Shown here: positions 36,631-44,949 of the stretch, piece by piece
How the letters are laid out: every line of letters starts with the position of its first letter
How positions within the stretch are numbered: the first letter of the stretch is position 1
Source: Bacillus sp. AFS098217
Lineage (GTDB): Bacteria; Bacillota; Bacilli; Bacillales; Bacillaceae_G
Assembly (NCBI RefSeq): GCF_002551815.1
Contig: NZ_NVPR01000038.1
Location: 79,093 to 143,092, forward strand
DNA: 64,000 nt
Direction: 5' to 3'
Translations under genes and position numbers: made by a program
The notes under the pieces: model-generated
The model's input: the letters and a program-made list of their open reading frames with translations, nothing else
Database searches by the model: none
Told to the model about the DNA's origin: nothing

Positions 36631-36645
36631 TCGCTGTTCTTTCTT
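36613..36645 (+). terminator. Terminator overlapping the end of the small protein gene
   Basis: AAAGAACAGCG...CGCTGTTCTTT stem spanning the stop codon, followed by CTTTATTT. Confidence 0.7.
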
Positions 36646-36761
36646 TATTTCCCCTCTTTTTTCTACACTTGAATCTTAACCAGTCTACTTCTGTCCAAAC
36701 CTGAATACTACTGAATATTTTCCAAAATACATAAAGTTTTTATTTTATTTCTGAAAAACTG

Positions 36762-36790
36762 TTGACAATGATAATGATAACCATTATCAT
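36762..36790 (+). promoter_or_regulatory. Promoter with an embedded Fur box, driving the FsrA-like RNA
   Basis: TTGACA (36762-36767), a 17-bp spacer and TATCAT (36785-36790) form a promoter; the 19-bp Fur box at 36770-36788 matches GATAATGATAATCATTATC at 18 of 19 positions and lies over the spacer and -10, so iron-loaded Fur should block it. Confidence 0.85.
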
Positions 36791-36796
36791 TCATTA

Positions 36797-36908
36797 TGAA
36801 GCCAACAATTGATGAATCAAACAAACGCTCAGTAACACATTGTTACCCCTCTTTTTCATATAGAAAAACACTGTACATTCCCCCTGTTTGTACAGTGTTT
36901 TTCTTTTT
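36797..36908 (+). ncRNA. fsrA: Fur-controlled small RNA resembling FsrA
   Basis: A transcript of about 110 nt is predicted from a Fur-boxed promoter to a strong terminator (15-bp stem 36863-36877 with 36889-36903). No good open reading frame is inside. The predicted RNA has a short hairpin (GTAACA-CAT-TGTTAC, 36832-36846), a single-stranded C-rich tract CCCCTCTTTTT directly after it, and a terminator loop with five C residues. C-rich unpaired regions are the base-pairing sites of B. subtilis FsrA, the iron-sparing sRNA. Identity is inferred from structure and control, not from alignment. Confidence 0.75.
36863..36908 (+). terminator. Terminator of the FsrA-like RNA
   Basis: GAAAAACACTGTACA and its perfect 15-nt complement flank the loop TTCCCCCTGTT, followed by TTTTTG. 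Confidence 0.9.
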
Positions 36909-36990
36909 GTCCCGCTATTCGTGAACAGTAAAAATTTCTCCTCCAACTTTAGCAAGAGCAAAAAAGTTAAGTGTGGAATTCACTTTATAT

Positions 36991-37842
36991 TTATTCAAAT
37001 AAATTAAGCTGTTCCGGCTTTGGTTCCCCATATGTAATATTCATCATTTCCATAAGTTGTTTTGCATTATCCGCAGCATCTCCGCCTGAATTATTGTTAA
37101 ATAATACGTATATGTTATTTGTCTTCTTCTGTAATCTCACTAATCGTTCTACCCATTCTTCTAACTCTTTTTTATTGTAGCGATATAAGCAGCGCACTGC
37201 TCGCCAATTTTCTCCTTTATCGAGCCATCCATGAACATTACGACCATGAAAACGAATCAGTGCCATTTCAGGATGAGTTGCTTCTAATACAAGTGGAACA
37301 GAACCAATTCCAGCTTGCGGCTCATCACAAATCGTGTGAATCCACTTTTCCTGTTCTAAAAATTGCAATGTCTTATCATACATATTGGAATGAAACCATG
37401 TTTGATTTCGGAACTCTATGGCACAAGGTAACCCTTCCATTTTTTCTTTTGTATAGCGAAGTAAATCTACATTTTTCTTCTGACAATCAAACCAAGGTGG
37501 GTACTGAAATAATATCACCTTTAATTTACTTGTTTCTTGAAGCGGGAGAATCGATTGTTTAAATACTTCAAACATCTCATCAATTGCTGAAAATGGGATT
37601 TCGCCCTGCATATGTCCTGTCATTCCTTGGTATGCTTTAACAATAAAGGAAAAATCTTTCGGTGTTTCTCCGGCCCACTTTGTATAATTTCGAGCTGGTT
37701 GCATTGCATAAAATGAACTATCAACTTCAACAATGGGAAAATACTCACTATATGTTCGCAATTTATTTCTATTTTCATAGGAATCTGTATATAAAGAATC
37801 GTGATCTCCCCATCCTGTTAATCCAATGGAAATCAATCTCAT
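36991..37842 (-). CDS. DUF72 (YecE-like) protein
   Basis: A 283-residue TIM-barrel-like protein of the DUF72 family: the N-terminus ISIGLTGWGDHDSLY, the central FSFIVKAYQGMTGH and the segment IRFHGRN near residue 200 are typical, followed by YVLFNNNSGGDAADNAKQL, the late conserved block. No signal peptide. Biochemical role is unknown for the family. AAAGGAGG precedes the ATG. It is followed by the Fur-regulated RNA on the opposite strand. Confidence 0.86.
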   Translation of the reverse strand: MRLISIGLTGWGDHDSLYTDSYENRNKLRTYSEYFPIVEVDSSFYAMQPARNYTKWAGETPKDFSFIVKAYQGMTGHMQGEIPFSAIDEMFEVFKQSILPLQETSKLKVILFQYPPWFDCQKKNVDLLRYTKEKMEGLPCAIEFRNQTWFHSNMYDKTLQFLEQEKWIHTICDEPQAGIGSVPLVLEATHPEMALIRFHGRNVHGWLDKGENWRAVRCLYRYNKKELEEWVERLVRLQKKTNNIYVLFNNNSGGDAADNAKQLMEMMNITYGEPKPEQLNLFE

Positions 37843-37959
37843 TCCTCCTTTCTCCTATTCACATTCATCTTATCGCATTCCATACTTTATTTCAGAATCT
37901 CTTTATAAAAATATGATATACTAGGTGGAAGAATTTTTAAATTGAGGAGTTATTTATTT

Positions 37960-38160
37960 ACGCTTCAAGAGGATACTATTTTATCTCATAAAAATCAAAT
38001 AAAAGAATTAGAAAATAAGGTTCGTTTTTATGAACAATTAGTGAGTCAATTACCACATCATTTTACATATGAAAATCCCCAACTCTTTTCGAATCTTTCT
38101 TTAAAAGTACTTCATTTTGATTATTCAATATCTCTACTCCTGCTGTCAGAGCATGTTTAA
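37960..38160 (+). pseudogene. Small coiled-coil protein gene with no good start codon
   Basis: The frame encodes about 66 residues with a coiled-coil start (SHKNQIKELENKVRFYEQLVSQLPHHFTYENPQL). A GAGGAG at 37944-37949 would fit a start about 10 nt later, but the codon there is ACG, which looks like a mutated ATG. The upstream TTG at 37942 overlaps the ribosome site itself. The C-terminus degenerates into a hydrophobic tail. It may be expressed from a non-canonical start or be a fossil. Confidence 0.5.
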
Positions 38161-38271
38161 ACAATACAACCGATTCTCCTTCTTTACGTTTCTTTACCTC
38201 AAATTTACCCTAGCTTAACGCTCATTTTGTATGATAAATAATGAAGACAATGATAGGAAAGAGGGATGAAA

Positions 38272-38706
38272 ATGAAAGTTTTATCGTCAATACACTTTTG
38301 GATCACCCTTATATTCTGTATCGTTTTATGTTCAGGACTCTTTTTGACTTTAGAATACACCTTAACATCACAAGCAGCAGAAAACCGCAAGATAGCTTCA
38401 TACGAGCTGTTATATGCAAAACAAAATACAGTACCTCTTTCGTCTTCCACACATAAAGAAAAAAGAGTTATGAAAGGAATGATTATTACAAAAGCTTCCT
38501 CTTATCATGATCTAATTCAAATTGCAAAAAAGATTCAAGAGCAATATAACAATCAAGAAATTGATGAGGTTACATTATCCATTCACAATAAAAATACTGG
38601 AGAATATGAAGAAGATCTACCTTATGAACCAGTTAGCAAAGGAACCATTTCTATTACTTATAGCTCGCCAGTTCATGCTAATACAAGTGTTCTTCTCAAT
38701 AAATAA
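38272..38706 (+). CDS. Membrane-anchored protein of unknown function
   Basis: 144 residues with one N-terminal helix (SSIHFWITLIFCIVLCSGLFLTL) and an extracytoplasmic or cytoplasmic tail rich in Ser, Lys and Glu; no lipobox. Start ATG 38272 follows GAGGG at 6-nt spacing; the ATG at 38266 is too close to it. The gene is convergent with the PBP gene via a strong terminator. Family unknown. Confidence 0.68.
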   Translation: MKVLSSIHFWITLIFCIVLCSGLFLTLEYTLTSQAAENRKIASYELLYAKQNTVPLSSSTHKEKRVMKGMIITKASSYHDLIQIAKKIQEQYNNQEIDEVTLSIHNKNTGEYEEDLPYEPVSKGTISITYSSPVHANTSVLLNK

Positions 38707-38742
38707 TCATTCATCCTCTACGGGATTTTTTCACTTCATGTA

Positions 38743-38777
38743 AAAAAGAGGCGAATATAATCATTCGCCTCTTTTTC
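38743..38777. terminator. Bidirectional terminator
   Basis: AAAAAGAGGCGAAT and its perfect complement, 14-bp stem between convergent genes. Confidence 0.85.
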
Positions 38778-38780
38778 TTC

Positions 38781-40799
38781 TTAAAAGAATGGAATCCACT
38801 CTTTCACTTTATCCAGCCATTCTTTTTGTTGGTCTTTTCTTTGTTTTTCTTCTTCTTTTCGTCTTTTTTCTTCTTCAACCGTCTTTAACTGTTTTGTATA
38901 CTCTGTTTCTGATATTAACGATAACTGAAATGCTTTTTGAGCAGGATTTTCATCAGCCTTTTTCATAATATCTCGGAACATCGTCGTCGTAATTTGGCTA
39001 CCACCTGGCACGTAATGTTCGCTATCTGTCTTATCGTATCCTACCCAGATTGCACCAACTAAATCTGGAGTATAACCAACAAACCAAGAATCTTTCGCTC
39101 CACTACTTGGACCACCTACAATTTGAGTTGTTCCTGTTTTACCAGCTGTATCAATATTTTTAAGCTTTGCTTTTTCACCCGTCCCCTTTTCAACAACACC
39201 TTTTAGTAAGTACGTCATTTTTTGGGCGGTTTTCTCACTCGTTACACGAGTTTCTTTTTTATACCATTTTCCAACCATTTCCCCTTCGGCATTTTGGATT
39301 TCCCTAATTGCATGTCCTTCAACTTGTACACCATCATTAGCAAGAGTTGCATAAGCCTGAGCCATTACAAACGGAGAAGTTCCAGTGTGCATTCCGCCTA
39401 AAGCAATAGGATAAGTACGGTCTTCCTCTTCTAATGGAATACCAAAACGCTCTAACGACTTCAAACCTTTTTCTAATCCGATTTGTTCTAATAACCAAAC
39501 CGCTGATACATTATAAGACTTTGCGACCGCTTCATACATTGTAACATCGCCATGAAAAGTATGATCACTGTTTTGGGGCGTATAATCTTTTATAGTAAGC
39601 GGTTCATCTTTTAACACATCATACACTTCATACCCTTGCTCTAAAGCTGGCACATATACCGCAAAAGGCTTCAAAGTTGATCCTGGTTGCCTTTTTAATT
39701 GCGTTGCATGATTAAATTGTAAAAATTGATATGATCCCCTACCACCAACTAATGCTGGCACACCACCAGTTTTTGGATCCATAAGCACAATCCCCGTTTG
39801 CATCATTTGATCTGAACTGCTTCCTTTAAAGTAATTATCATTGTTGACAACATCCTCTACTGCCTGTTGCTTTTTCGGATCAAGCTCAGTATAAATACGA
39901 TAGCCGCCAGCTAAAATTTCATTTTGCGTTAATTCATATTTCTCCATCGCTTCTCTTACAATATAATCTACATATTGCGAGTATTTTCCTTTGTATTTAT
40001 CATCAACACCTCGGCGTAAAACAAGACCCATTTCTTTCTCCTTGTTATACTGCTCTTCTGTAATATATCCTTGCTCTTTCATTAATGCTAAAACAACGTT
40101 ACGTCTTTCAATTGATTTATTAAAATTTTTATACGGCGAATAGGTCGATGGCGCCTTAATTAATCCTGCTATTGTTGCAGCTTCTGCTATTGTTAAATCC
40201 TTTACCTCTTTATCGAAGTATGATTTAGCAGCTTTTTTTATACCCCAAGCACCTTCACCAAAGTAAATTTGATTCATATACATTTCAATAATTTCATCTT
40301 TTGTATACGTACGCTCTATTTTTTTTGTTAAAAAGTACTCTTTAACTTTCCGTGAAAATGTACGTTCTTGTGTTAAAAATACATTTTTTGCAAGTTGTTG
40401 CGTAATTGTACTACCACCAGCAACTACTTCCCCCGCAGTAAGGTTTTTTAATACCGCACTCATAACTCCACTATAAGAAATACCATGATGTCTAAAAAAA
40501 TTCTTATCTTCCACCGCTACAATTGCTTGAACCATAATATCAGGAATATCTTTTCTTTTAATTCCTTCTGTTTTTGAAGATGATAACTTCGCTGCCACTT
40601 CTTTATTTACATCATAAATAAGTGTCGGTTGCGGAACAGCCTGTTTTAATGCAGATATGTCTTGAATGGATATCATTATATTTACAACAACAAATAGAGT
40701 AATAAATAAACCGCCAAAAATAAATAATATATTGCGCAGTTTCTTCCTCTTGTTGAACCACTCAAGCATGTTCTTTAAATGAGTGTTGTTCAATTTCAT
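38781..40799 (-). CDS. Class A penicillin-binding protein (transglycosylase/transpeptidase)
   Basis: 672 residues: a short cytoplasmic head, membrane helix 23-45, a GT51 glycosyltransferase domain with catalytic Glu97 (VEDKNFFRHHG) and the GGSTITQQLAKN motif near 129-139, then a transpeptidase domain with Ser374-Lys377 (STLK), SYN 428-430 and KTGTT 554-558. The C-terminal tail is a highly charged Lys/Glu stretch. It builds peptidoglycan strands and cross-links. It resembles PbpF/PbpG types but I do not assign the symbol. Start 40799 follows GGAAGTGG; the frame is open 47 codons upstream without a ribosome site. Confidence 0.92.
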   Translation of the reverse strand: MKLNNTHLKNMLEWFNKRKKLRNILFIFGGLFITLFVVVNIMISIQDISALKQAVPQPTLIYDVNKEVAAKLSSSKTEGIKRKDIPDIMVQAIVAVEDKNFFRHHGISYSGVMSAVLKNLTAGEVVAGGSTITQQLAKNVFLTQERTFSRKVKEYFLTKKIERTYTKDEIIEMYMNQIYFGEGAWGIKKAAKSYFDKEVKDLTIAEAATIAGLIKAPSTYSPYKNFNKSIERRNVVLALMKEQGYITEEQYNKEKEMGLVLRRGVDDKYKGKYSQYVDYIVREAMEKYELTQNEILAGGYRIYTELDPKKQQAVEDVVNNDNYFKGSSSDQMMQTGIVLMDPKTGGVPALVGGRGSYQFLQFNHATQLKRQPGSTLKPFAVYVPALEQGYEVYDVLKDEPLTIKDYTPQNSDHTFHGDVTMYEAVAKSYNVSAVWLLEQIGLEKGLKSLERFGIPLEEEDRTYPIALGGMHTGTSPFVMAQAYATLANDGVQVEGHAIREIQNAEGEMVGKWYKKETRVTSEKTAQKMTYLLKGVVEKGTGEKAKLKNIDTAGKTGTTQIVGGPSSGAKDSWFVGYTPDLVGAIWVGYDKTDSEHYVPGGSQITTTMFRDIMKKADENPAQKAFQLSLISETEYTKQLKTVEEEKRRKEEEKQRKDQQKEWLDKVKEWIPFF

Positions 40800-40999
40800 T
40801 GATCCACTTCCTTCATTTGTTTGCACTCGTATTAGAAAAAGGAAGAAACTCCCTCCTTTTAAATTCATTATAATATCGTAATACCTCCTTAGGTGTAAAG
40901 TATTTCTTTTACATTCATACTTTTTACAAGAAAAGGGCATTCTACAAGTAAGATATTCATTATTGATTATTAATATTATTAATACATCAATGTGAGTTA

Positions 41000-41026
41000 T
41001 GTTAAGTTATGTTAAGTTTTTGTAAA
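41000..41026. promoter_or_regulatory. Tandem TGTTAA repeats resembling PhoP boxes
   Basis: TGTTAA at 41000, TGTTAA at 41010 and TGTAAA at 41021 give three spaced copies of the reverse complement of TTAACA, the PhoP half-site, at about one-helical-turn intervals, upstream of the phosphate pair. They sit about 80-105 bp before the proposed transcription start, farther than usual. Confidence 0.4.
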
Positions 41027-41070
41027 CTTTTCGATAAAATGTTTTAAAAAACGACAGTTTTTTGTTAGAA

Positions 41071-41099
41071 TTGACTAGCCAATGTATTTTACATATATT
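41071..41099 (+). promoter_or_regulatory. Promoter of the DUF47-pit operon
   Basis: TTGACT, a 17-bp spacer and TATATT lie 24 bp before the ATG at 41123. Confidence 0.6.
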
Positions 41100-41122
41100 A
41101 CTTTTTGGTGGGGGTAACAATA

Positions 41123-41743
41123 ATGGTTTTTAAATCGAAAAAAGATAAATTTTCTGAAATGTTAATGAGTATTTCGGAAAATTTAAAAGAAGGCGCACAA
41201 TTCTTTGTGGAGTATAAGATTAAGAATGCTAGTGATCTTAAGGAGTTTTCTATGCGCATGAAAGAATATGAGTCAAAAGGTGACTCATATATTCACGAAA
41301 TCATCATGGAGTTAAACAAAGCATTTATCACTCCTATTGAACGTGAAGACATCCTGCAACTTGCAATGAGCATGGATGATGTATTAGACGGATTAGACCA
41401 CAGTGCTGGTTTATTCGAAATGTATTCTATCACTGAAGCAGATGAATACATGATTAAATTTGTTGAAGCAATTAATCAATGTGCGATTGAGATTGCTGCT
41501 TCTGTAGAATTAATGTCTAATAAGAAATTGCTTGATATTCGCACAAACGCAATTAAGATCAAAGATTACGAATCGCAATGTGATGATATTCGTCGTCATG
41601 CAATTAAGCATTTGTTCTCTCGCGAGAAAGATCCAATTAAAATCATTCAGTACAAAGAGATTTACGAAGAATTAGAAGAAGTAGCTGATAGCTGCCAAAG
41701 CGTAGCAAACGTGTTAGAAACAATTATTATGAAGAACGCATAA
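41123..41743 (+). CDS. DUF47 / PhoU-like phosphate transport regulator
   Basis: A 206-residue, all-helical cytoplasmic protein of the DUF47 family that is habitually linked to Pit transporters. PhoU-like metal-binding sequences are visible (EYESKGDSYIHEII and DYESQCDDIRRHAIKHLF). The gene is 11 nt upstream of pit on the same strand and certainly cotranscribed. It presumably controls Pit activity. Start 41123 follows GGTGGGGG. Confidence 0.9.
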   Translation: MVFKSKKDKFSEMLMSISENLKEGAQFFVEYKIKNASDLKEFSMRMKEYESKGDSYIHEIIMELNKAFITPIEREDILQLAMSMDDVLDGLDHSAGLFEMYSITEADEYMIKFVEAINQCAIEIAASVELMSNKKLLDIRTNAIKIKDYESQCDDIRRHAIKHLFSREKDPIKIIQYKEIYEELEEVADSCQSVANVLETIIMKNA

Positions 41744-41754
41744 GGAGTTTGATC

Positions 41755-42753
41755 ATGGATACAGTCTTGATTTTAACTGTTTTAATAGTCATTTGTGCTT
41801 TAGCTTTCGACTTTATTAACGGATTCCATGATACAGCGAACGCCATTGCGACAGCTGTTTCTACAAAAGCTTTGAAGCCGCGACATGCCATTATTATGGC
41901 TGCTATTATGAACTTTTTAGGTGCAATGACATTTACAGGTGTAGCAAAAACAATTACAAAAGATATTGTTGACCCGTTTGCTTTAGAACACGGTTCATAT
42001 GTTATTTTAGCTGCTCTGCTTGCTGCAATTGCTTGGAACTTAATCACTTGGTACTATGGAATCCCAAGTAGTTCTTCGCATGCAATTATTGGTGCAATCG
42101 CAGGTGCTGCAATTGCTTCTGCTGGTGTAAGTGCTATTAACTTCAAAGGATTTATTAAAATTATTGAAGCTTTAATTATTTCACCGATTATCGCATTTGT
42201 TATTGGTTTTATTGTGTATAGTATTTTTAAAGTTGTCTTTAAAAACTTTAACTTAACGAAAACCAATAAAAACTTCCGTCTATTCCAAATCGGAACGGCA
42301 GCATTACAAGCTTACACACATGGTACAAATGATGCTCAAAAAGCAATGGGAATTATTACTATGGCATTAATGACAACTGGTCTCCATAATTCTAGTGATA
42401 TTCCGATATGGGTTCAATTCTCATGTGCAGTTGCAATGGGTCTTGGTACTTCTGTTGGTGGATGGAAAATTATCAAAACTGTCGGTGGACAAATTATGAA
42501 AATTCGTCCTGTAAACGGAGTAGCTGCTGATTTATCATCATCTCTTGTAATTTTCGGAGCAACATTTATTCATTTACCAGTTAGTACAACGCACGTTATC
42601 TCTTCTTCTATTTTAGGAGTAGGTGCTTCTCATCGTGTAAAAGGTGTAAAATGGGGAACGGCACAACGTATGTTAATCACATGGGTTATTACGCTTCCGA
42701 TTTCAGCTTCATTAGCTGCTTTATTTTATTACCTATTACATTTCATGTTCTAA
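41755..42753 (+). CDS. pit: Low-affinity inorganic phosphate transporter Pit
   Basis: A 332-residue transporter with about ten hydrophobic helices. It has the duplicated PiT signature: FINGFHDTANAIATAVST (about 22-39) and THGTNDAQKAMGIITMAL (about 188-205). It imports metal-phosphate with protons. It is coupled to the upstream DUF47 gene. A terminator follows. Confidence 0.95.
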   Translation: MDTVLILTVLIVICALAFDFINGFHDTANAIATAVSTKALKPRHAIIMAAIMNFLGAMTFTGVAKTITKDIVDPFALEHGSYVILAALLAAIAWNLITWYYGIPSSSSHAIIGAIAGAAIASAGVSAINFKGFIKIIEALIISPIIAFVIGFIVYSIFKVVFKNFNLTKTNKNFRLFQIGTAALQAYTHGTNDAQKAMGIITMALMTTGLHNSSDIPIWVQFSCAVAMGLGTSVGGWKIIKTVGGQIMKIRPVNGVAADLSSSLVIFGATFIHLPVSTTHVISSSILGVGASHRVKGVKWGTAQRMLITWVITLPISASLAALFYYLLHFMF

Positions 42754-42756
42754 TCA

Positions 42757-42797
42757 AAAGTCGTTTTCCTTATTTTTCTAGGAAGGCGACTTTTTTG
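42757..42797 (+). terminator. Terminator of pit
   Basis: AAAAGTCG...CGACTTTTTT with inner stem from TTTTCCTT / AAGGAAGG, T tract after. Confidence 0.75.
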
Positions 42798-42869
42798 TGA
42801 ACAAACCTATTTCTTAAGAAAAGTGTGTATAATGAGTGTTGAATGAGTTATACAGAGGAGTTGTCAATT

Positions 42870-43670
42870 TTGGAATACATCATGTTACTTTTCATTGGTT
42901 TACTCGCAGGAACAATCGGGAGCCTAGTTGGGCTTGGTGGGGGAATTATTATTGTCCCTTTACTAATCGGACTGCATAGTCTATCACCACAGCTCGCAGT
43001 TGGAACTTCAATTGTGACGGTCGTTTTCACCGGTTTATCTTCTACTCTTACTTATATGAAGCATAAGCGAGTAGATTATAAAAGTGGACTTATTTTATTT
43101 ATTGGTAGTGGTCCTGGTGGCATTATTGGATCGTGGGCAAACAGATTTTTAAATCAGGATACTTTCTCCTTATACTTTGGAATCTTCCTTATTTTCATAT
43201 CGATCCTTCTCATGTTACGCGATAAATTGAAACCTCTTTCCCTATCAAATGCAACTGTTATTAAGCGCTCTTTTACAGATGCTGAGGGTAACACTGTTCA
43301 TTATCAATTTCCACCGTTTCTTTCTATCATTATCGCATTTGCAGTCGGTTTCATATCTGGATTATTTGGAATTGGCGGAGGTGCACTGCTTGTTCCAGCA
43401 ATGATGCTTCTCTTTGCTTTCCCAGCACAAATCGCTGTCGCAACTTCAATGTTCATTGTCTTTTTATCTGCGGTTGTAAATTCTTTAACCCACATCTCTT
43501 TTGGAAATGTTAGCTGGATTTACGCAGTAATTCTTATTCCTGGCGCTTGGGTTGGAGGAAAAATCGGTGCTTATATTAATACGAAATTAAGCGGTAATGC
43601 TATAATTAATTTATTACGTATTACATTGATTATTCTTGGTACTAAATTAATTATTACTTCATTTCTATAA
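42870..43670 (+). CDS. TSUP-family (TauE/SafE) membrane transporter
   Basis: A 266-residue protein with about eight helices and two copies of the family motif: GTIGSLVGLGGGIIIVPLL near 15-33 and FISGLFGIGGGALLVPAMML near 167-186. Family members export sulfite or sulfonates or transport small anions; the substrate here is unknown. Start TTG 42870 is preferred over ATG 42843 because GAGGAG lies about 9 nt upstream of it and aligns with the family start. Confidence 0.86.
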   Translation: MEYIMLLFIGLLAGTIGSLVGLGGGIIIVPLLIGLHSLSPQLAVGTSIVTVVFTGLSSTLTYMKHKRVDYKSGLILFIGSGPGGIIGSWANRFLNQDTFSLYFGIFLIFISILLMLRDKLKPLSLSNATVIKRSFTDAEGNTVHYQFPPFLSIIIAFAVGFISGLFGIGGGALLVPAMMLLFAFPAQIAVATSMFIVFLSAVVNSLTHISFGNVSWIYAVILIPGAWVGGKIGAYINTKLSGNAIINLLRITLIILGTKLIITSFL

Positions 43671-43671
43671 C

Positions 43672-43697
43672 GTGTTCTTTTTAGAATACGTTTTTTT
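43672..43697 (+). terminator. Terminator after the TSUP gene
   Basis: CGTGTTC...GAATACG stem followed by TTTTTTT. Confidence 0.7.
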
Positions 43698-43698
43698 A

Positions 43699-43791
43699 TT
43701 ATACACACGAATATAAAAATGTCCCTAACAGGACACATAATACTACGCACACGCACAACAACATCAAGTTTGAAATATGTAATTTGTTCAA
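43699..43791 (-). CDS. 30-residue hydrophobic peptide
   Basis: A small frame with an ideal TATAGGAGTG site 6 nt before a TTG start. The product is about 30 residues: a short polar start (NKLHISN), then a Cys- and Val-rich hydrophobic segment (LMLLCVCVVLCVLLGTFLY). It could be a small membrane protein. No homologue recognised; the case rests on the ribosome site and hydrophobicity. Confidence 0.45.
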   Translation of the reverse strand: MNKLHISNLMLLCVCVVLCVLLGTFLYSCV

Positions 43792-43940
43792 GTTGATCAC
43801 TCCTATACTTGTGACTGTTATCCTTATGATAGCGAAAAAACAGGTACCTTGCCGTTACAATGTGCTAACAATGCAAAATCAATTATTACAAATTTCATCT
43901 GTTTGTTGCATACAGTTGTATAATCTATCGATTCAATAAA

Positions 43941-43968
43941 AAAAGATGTCATATTGACATCTTTTTAG
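43941..43968 (-). terminator. Terminator of the small gene at 43965-44189
   Basis: AAAAAGATGTCA...TGACATCTTTTT, stem followed by T residues on the minus strand. Confidence 0.7.
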
Positions 43969-44189
43969 TGAAGGAGTGACCACCCCATAAAATCTTCATG
44001 TACTTGACGTGCTCGTTTATCATTTCGGTCATACAGTTCAGCATAACTATCTGTCTCTTCATCATAAGCCATTGTATAAATAATTCGGCCATCTATTTCC
44101 ACTGATAGAACGACTCCACCTTTCATCTCCTCCACATGTATGATGGCATTAGCTGGAATTTTCATATCAGTCATCTTCGCATCTAACAA
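43965..44189 (-). CDS. Small hypothetical protein
   Basis: 74 residues, soluble and mixed strands (IIHVEEMKGGVVLSVEIDGRIIYTMAY) with a C-terminal helix (DKRARQVHEDFMGW). TTG start about 10 nt after TAGGGGG; an ATG at 44174 is the alternative. Own terminator. No family recognised. Confidence 0.62.
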   Translation of the reverse strand: MLDAKMTDMKIPANAIIHVEEMKGGVVLSVEIDGRIIYTMAYDEETDSYAELYDRNDKRARQVHEDFMGWSLLH

Positions 44190-44385
44190 TATACTAAACC
44201 CCCTACAGCGTATTCATTGCTAGTACTATTACACACTAAATAGTATACTACTGTAATAGCATACATTTCGTCAATAAAATTGCTGTTTTGTAAGCTTATC
44301 TTCTTTTATATTTATATTTTTAATACAGAAACACTATAAAACGGTTAAAATGAACCAGTAGAAATGCTTAAATGAGGTGCTAACA

Positions 44386-44898
44386 TTGATTTTACATAAA
44401 GGAGACATATTATTTCGTCAAGGTGAAGAAGGGCCATTATACTTTATTAAAAGCGGTCTATTGAAAGTTGTTCGATTACAAGAAGATGGAACACCATTTT
44501 TATTTAACATCATTGTTCCTGGTGAAACAATCCCTCACCATTCTTTAATTTCACCAAAGGAGTATCATGGTACAACAATTGCTTTAATGAAAACAGAAGT
44601 CGAGCCTATTATAAGTAATACATGGTATGAAAAACTACAGGAGAATCCAGAATCATATGCTGATATCGCCATGCAACTACAAACGAAATTACGAATGATG
44701 CAAGAGCGAATTGATCAATTAACAACAGTTTCTCCAAAAGAACGACTCCATCGTTTACAAGAATGGTTTGCGTTATATTTAGGAGAAATTCCTATCTATG
44801 AAATATTAACACAAACCGAAATTGGTCAGCTCATAGGAGTACGACGCGAAACAGTAAATCGCTTATTACGAGAGCAAACAAAAAACGAGGTGCAATAA
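44386..44898 (+). CDS. Crp/Fnr-family transcription regulator
   Basis: 170 residues: cyclic-nucleotide-binding-like beta-barrel (GDILFRQGEEGPLYFIKSGLLKVV, residues 6-29), dimer helix, then winged helix with recognition helix VRRETVNRLLREQ near 153-165. No Cys cluster for an iron-sulfur sensor is seen, so it does not look like classic Fnr. TTG 44386 follows GAGGTG. It converges with hmp, whose upstream region carries a Crp/Fnr-type palindrome, so it is a candidate regulator of hmp. Confidence 0.85.
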   Translation: MILHKGDILFRQGEEGPLYFIKSGLLKVVRLQEDGTPFLFNIIVPGETIPHHSLISPKEYHGTTIALMKTEVEPIISNTWYEKLQENPESYADIAMQLQTKLRMMQERIDQLTTVSPKERLHRLQEWFALYLGEIPIYEILTQTEIGQLIGVRRETVNRLLREQTKNEVQ

Positions 44899-44914
44899 CA
44901 CCTCGTTTTTTCTT
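44883..44914. terminator. Bidirectional terminator between the Crp gene and hmp
   Basis: AAAAACGAGGTG...CACCTCGTTTTT, 12-bp stem spanning the regulator stop codon. Confidence 0.85.
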
Positions 44915-44949
44915 TATAACCCCATTCTTATATAGCAAGGTGGTAGTTA

